Source: an uncultured Collinsella sp.
GTDB taxonomy: Bacteria > Actinomycetota > Coriobacteriia > Coriobacteriales > Coriobacteriaceae
DNA length: 5,567 bases
Reading direction: 5' to 3'
Assembly: GCA_900542125.1 (NCBI GenBank)
Contig: UQMO01000088.1
Location: 1 to 5,567 of the forward strand
Part shown: in pieces, positions 5,097 to 5,567 of the stretch
Numbering within the stretch: position 1 is the stretch's first letter
Layout of the letters: every line of letters starts with the position of its first letter
The notes under the pieces: generated by a model
Database searches by the model: none
The model's input: only the letters and a program-made list of their open reading frames with translations
Told to the model about the DNA's origin: nothing
Translations under genes and position numbers: made by a program

Positions 5097-5567
5097 CTAC
5101 AGCAGCTCGCCGTAACGCTTGACATAGGCCTTCTTAAGGCTTGTCGCCAGCGCCATGTACAGCAAGATGCACGGAATCAGGAACAAGAAGTACTCGACAG
5201 GCAGGGCGCCCAGACCCAGCGTGGGGCCAAGCGGGCTAAACGGGATCAGCGTGAGCAGCGCGATGCCCGTCATCGTGAGCAGCATCACCGGAGCCGAGGC
5301 ACGGCTCTGGATAAACGGCAACTTAGGCGTACGGATCATGTGGATGACCAGCGTCTGGCTCCACATAGACTCGACGAACCATCCAGCCTGGAACAGCGCG
5401 ATGTAGGCCAGCTGCATCTGCTCCAGCGCGGCGCCCGAGTAGACGCTCGCCAGGTCGTTGAACAGCACGCCATGGCTCACGAACAGGGGGCAGAAAACGA
5501 AGTACATAAAGATAGGCTCTGTTAGACCAGGATTGACATACATGTGTCCCCACGGTGCCATATCGTT
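5097..5567 (-). CDS. mgtA: C-terminal fragment of MgtA/MgtB-type magnesium-translocating P-type ATPase (partial, runs off window)
   Basis: The 156 visible codons cover the last membrane segments of a type IIIB P-type ATPase that imports magnesium across the plasma membrane. Clear marks are LFQAGWFVESMWSQTLVIHMIRT, PFIQSRAS, IPFSPLG, LGALPVEYF and a C-terminus ending KRYGELL, all matching MgtA/MgtB line by line. Membrane helices lie at about codons 18-37, 48-75, 89-111 and 121-142. Catalytic and nucleotide-binding domains are outside the window. Oddity: the first 19 or so codons in the window (5511-5567) do not show the family's FGPxSSxFDxxTF segment expected just before the MYFVF helix, and they use codons rare in the rest of the gene (CTA, ACA, CCT, GGT). 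The frame stays open, but the junction near 5508-5516 looks abrupt. Any magnesium-sensing leader would lie upstream and is not visible. Confidence 0.85.
   Translation of the reverse strand, partial: NDMAPWGHMYVNPGLTEPIFMYFVFCPLFVSHGVLFNDLASVYSGAALEQMQLAYIALFQAGWFVESMWSQTLVIHMIRTPKLPFIQSRASAPVMLLTMTGIALLTLIPFSPLGPTLGLGALPVEYFLFLIPCILLYMALATSLKKAYVKRYGELL

Noticed and set aside
5069..5125. Longer form of the small membrane protein starting at 5125
   Set aside because: It would overlap the end of mgtA and add a Ser/Cys-rich stretch without a ribosome-binding site, while the ATG at 5068 has a clear AGGAG.
1..5567. CRISPR array, tRNA, rRNA, transposase or prophage genes
   Set aside because: No regularly spaced direct repeats, cloverleaf-like sequence, ribosomal RNA motif or DDE/recombinase protein was found on either strand.

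Overview
This is a high-GC bacterial window with compact genes and short intergenic gaps on both strands. The gene set (MalY/PatB lyase, TrmO, an XRE/zinc-ribbon regulator, a single-domain glutaredoxin, a Dus-family enzyme and an MgtA-type ATPase), the codon bias and the style of the palindromic intergenic repeats suggest a gut Coriobacteriia genome, most like Collinsella. That assignment is inference from memory; no rRNA or other taxonomic marker is present.

Layout, left to right. Positions 34-312 (minus) hold the N-terminal quarter of a family-3 amino-acid-binding lipoprotein that stops early. Its promoter and a strong hairpin lie upstream. Positions 457-1671 (minus) are a complete MalY/PatB-type PLP C-S lyase. 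Positions 1784-2521 (minus) are trmO, a tRNA A37 methyltransferase whose mRNA looks leaderless. A divergent control region (2522-2662) separates trmO from a plus-strand regulator (2663-3490) that combines an XRE helix-turn-helix, a CxxC/CxxC zinc ribbon and a TipAS-like ligand-binding domain. A CPYC glutaredoxin follows (3542-3787, plus). It converges on a tRNA-dihydrouridine synthase (3852-4805, minus) across a 64-bp gap holding a long imperfect palindrome. Upstream of dus is a perfect 16-bp inverted repeat, then a 51-residue single-span membrane protein (4913-5068, minus), then the C-terminal end of an MgtA-type magnesium P-type ATPase (5097 to the window edge, minus).

Functional links: trmO and dus both modify tRNA but lie in separate transcription units. 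The lyase and the broken binding protein may once have served sulfur amino-acid use. The small membrane protein sits 28 bp behind mgtA with its own good ribosome-binding site, so it is probably co-transcribed and may act on the transporter. The XRE/zinc-ribbon/TipAS protein is a plausible drug- or metal-sensing regulator, with a perfect palindrome abutting the -35 box of its own promoter.

The most interesting items are the three-domain regulator with its candidate operator, the small protein behind mgtA, and the two palindromes around dus. Both edge genes lose family resemblance about 55 bases from the window ends. This symmetry points to contig-end assembly artefacts rather than real gene disruption. 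No CRISPR array, tRNA, rRNA or transposase was seen, and no stretch over 300 bases lacks a gene.
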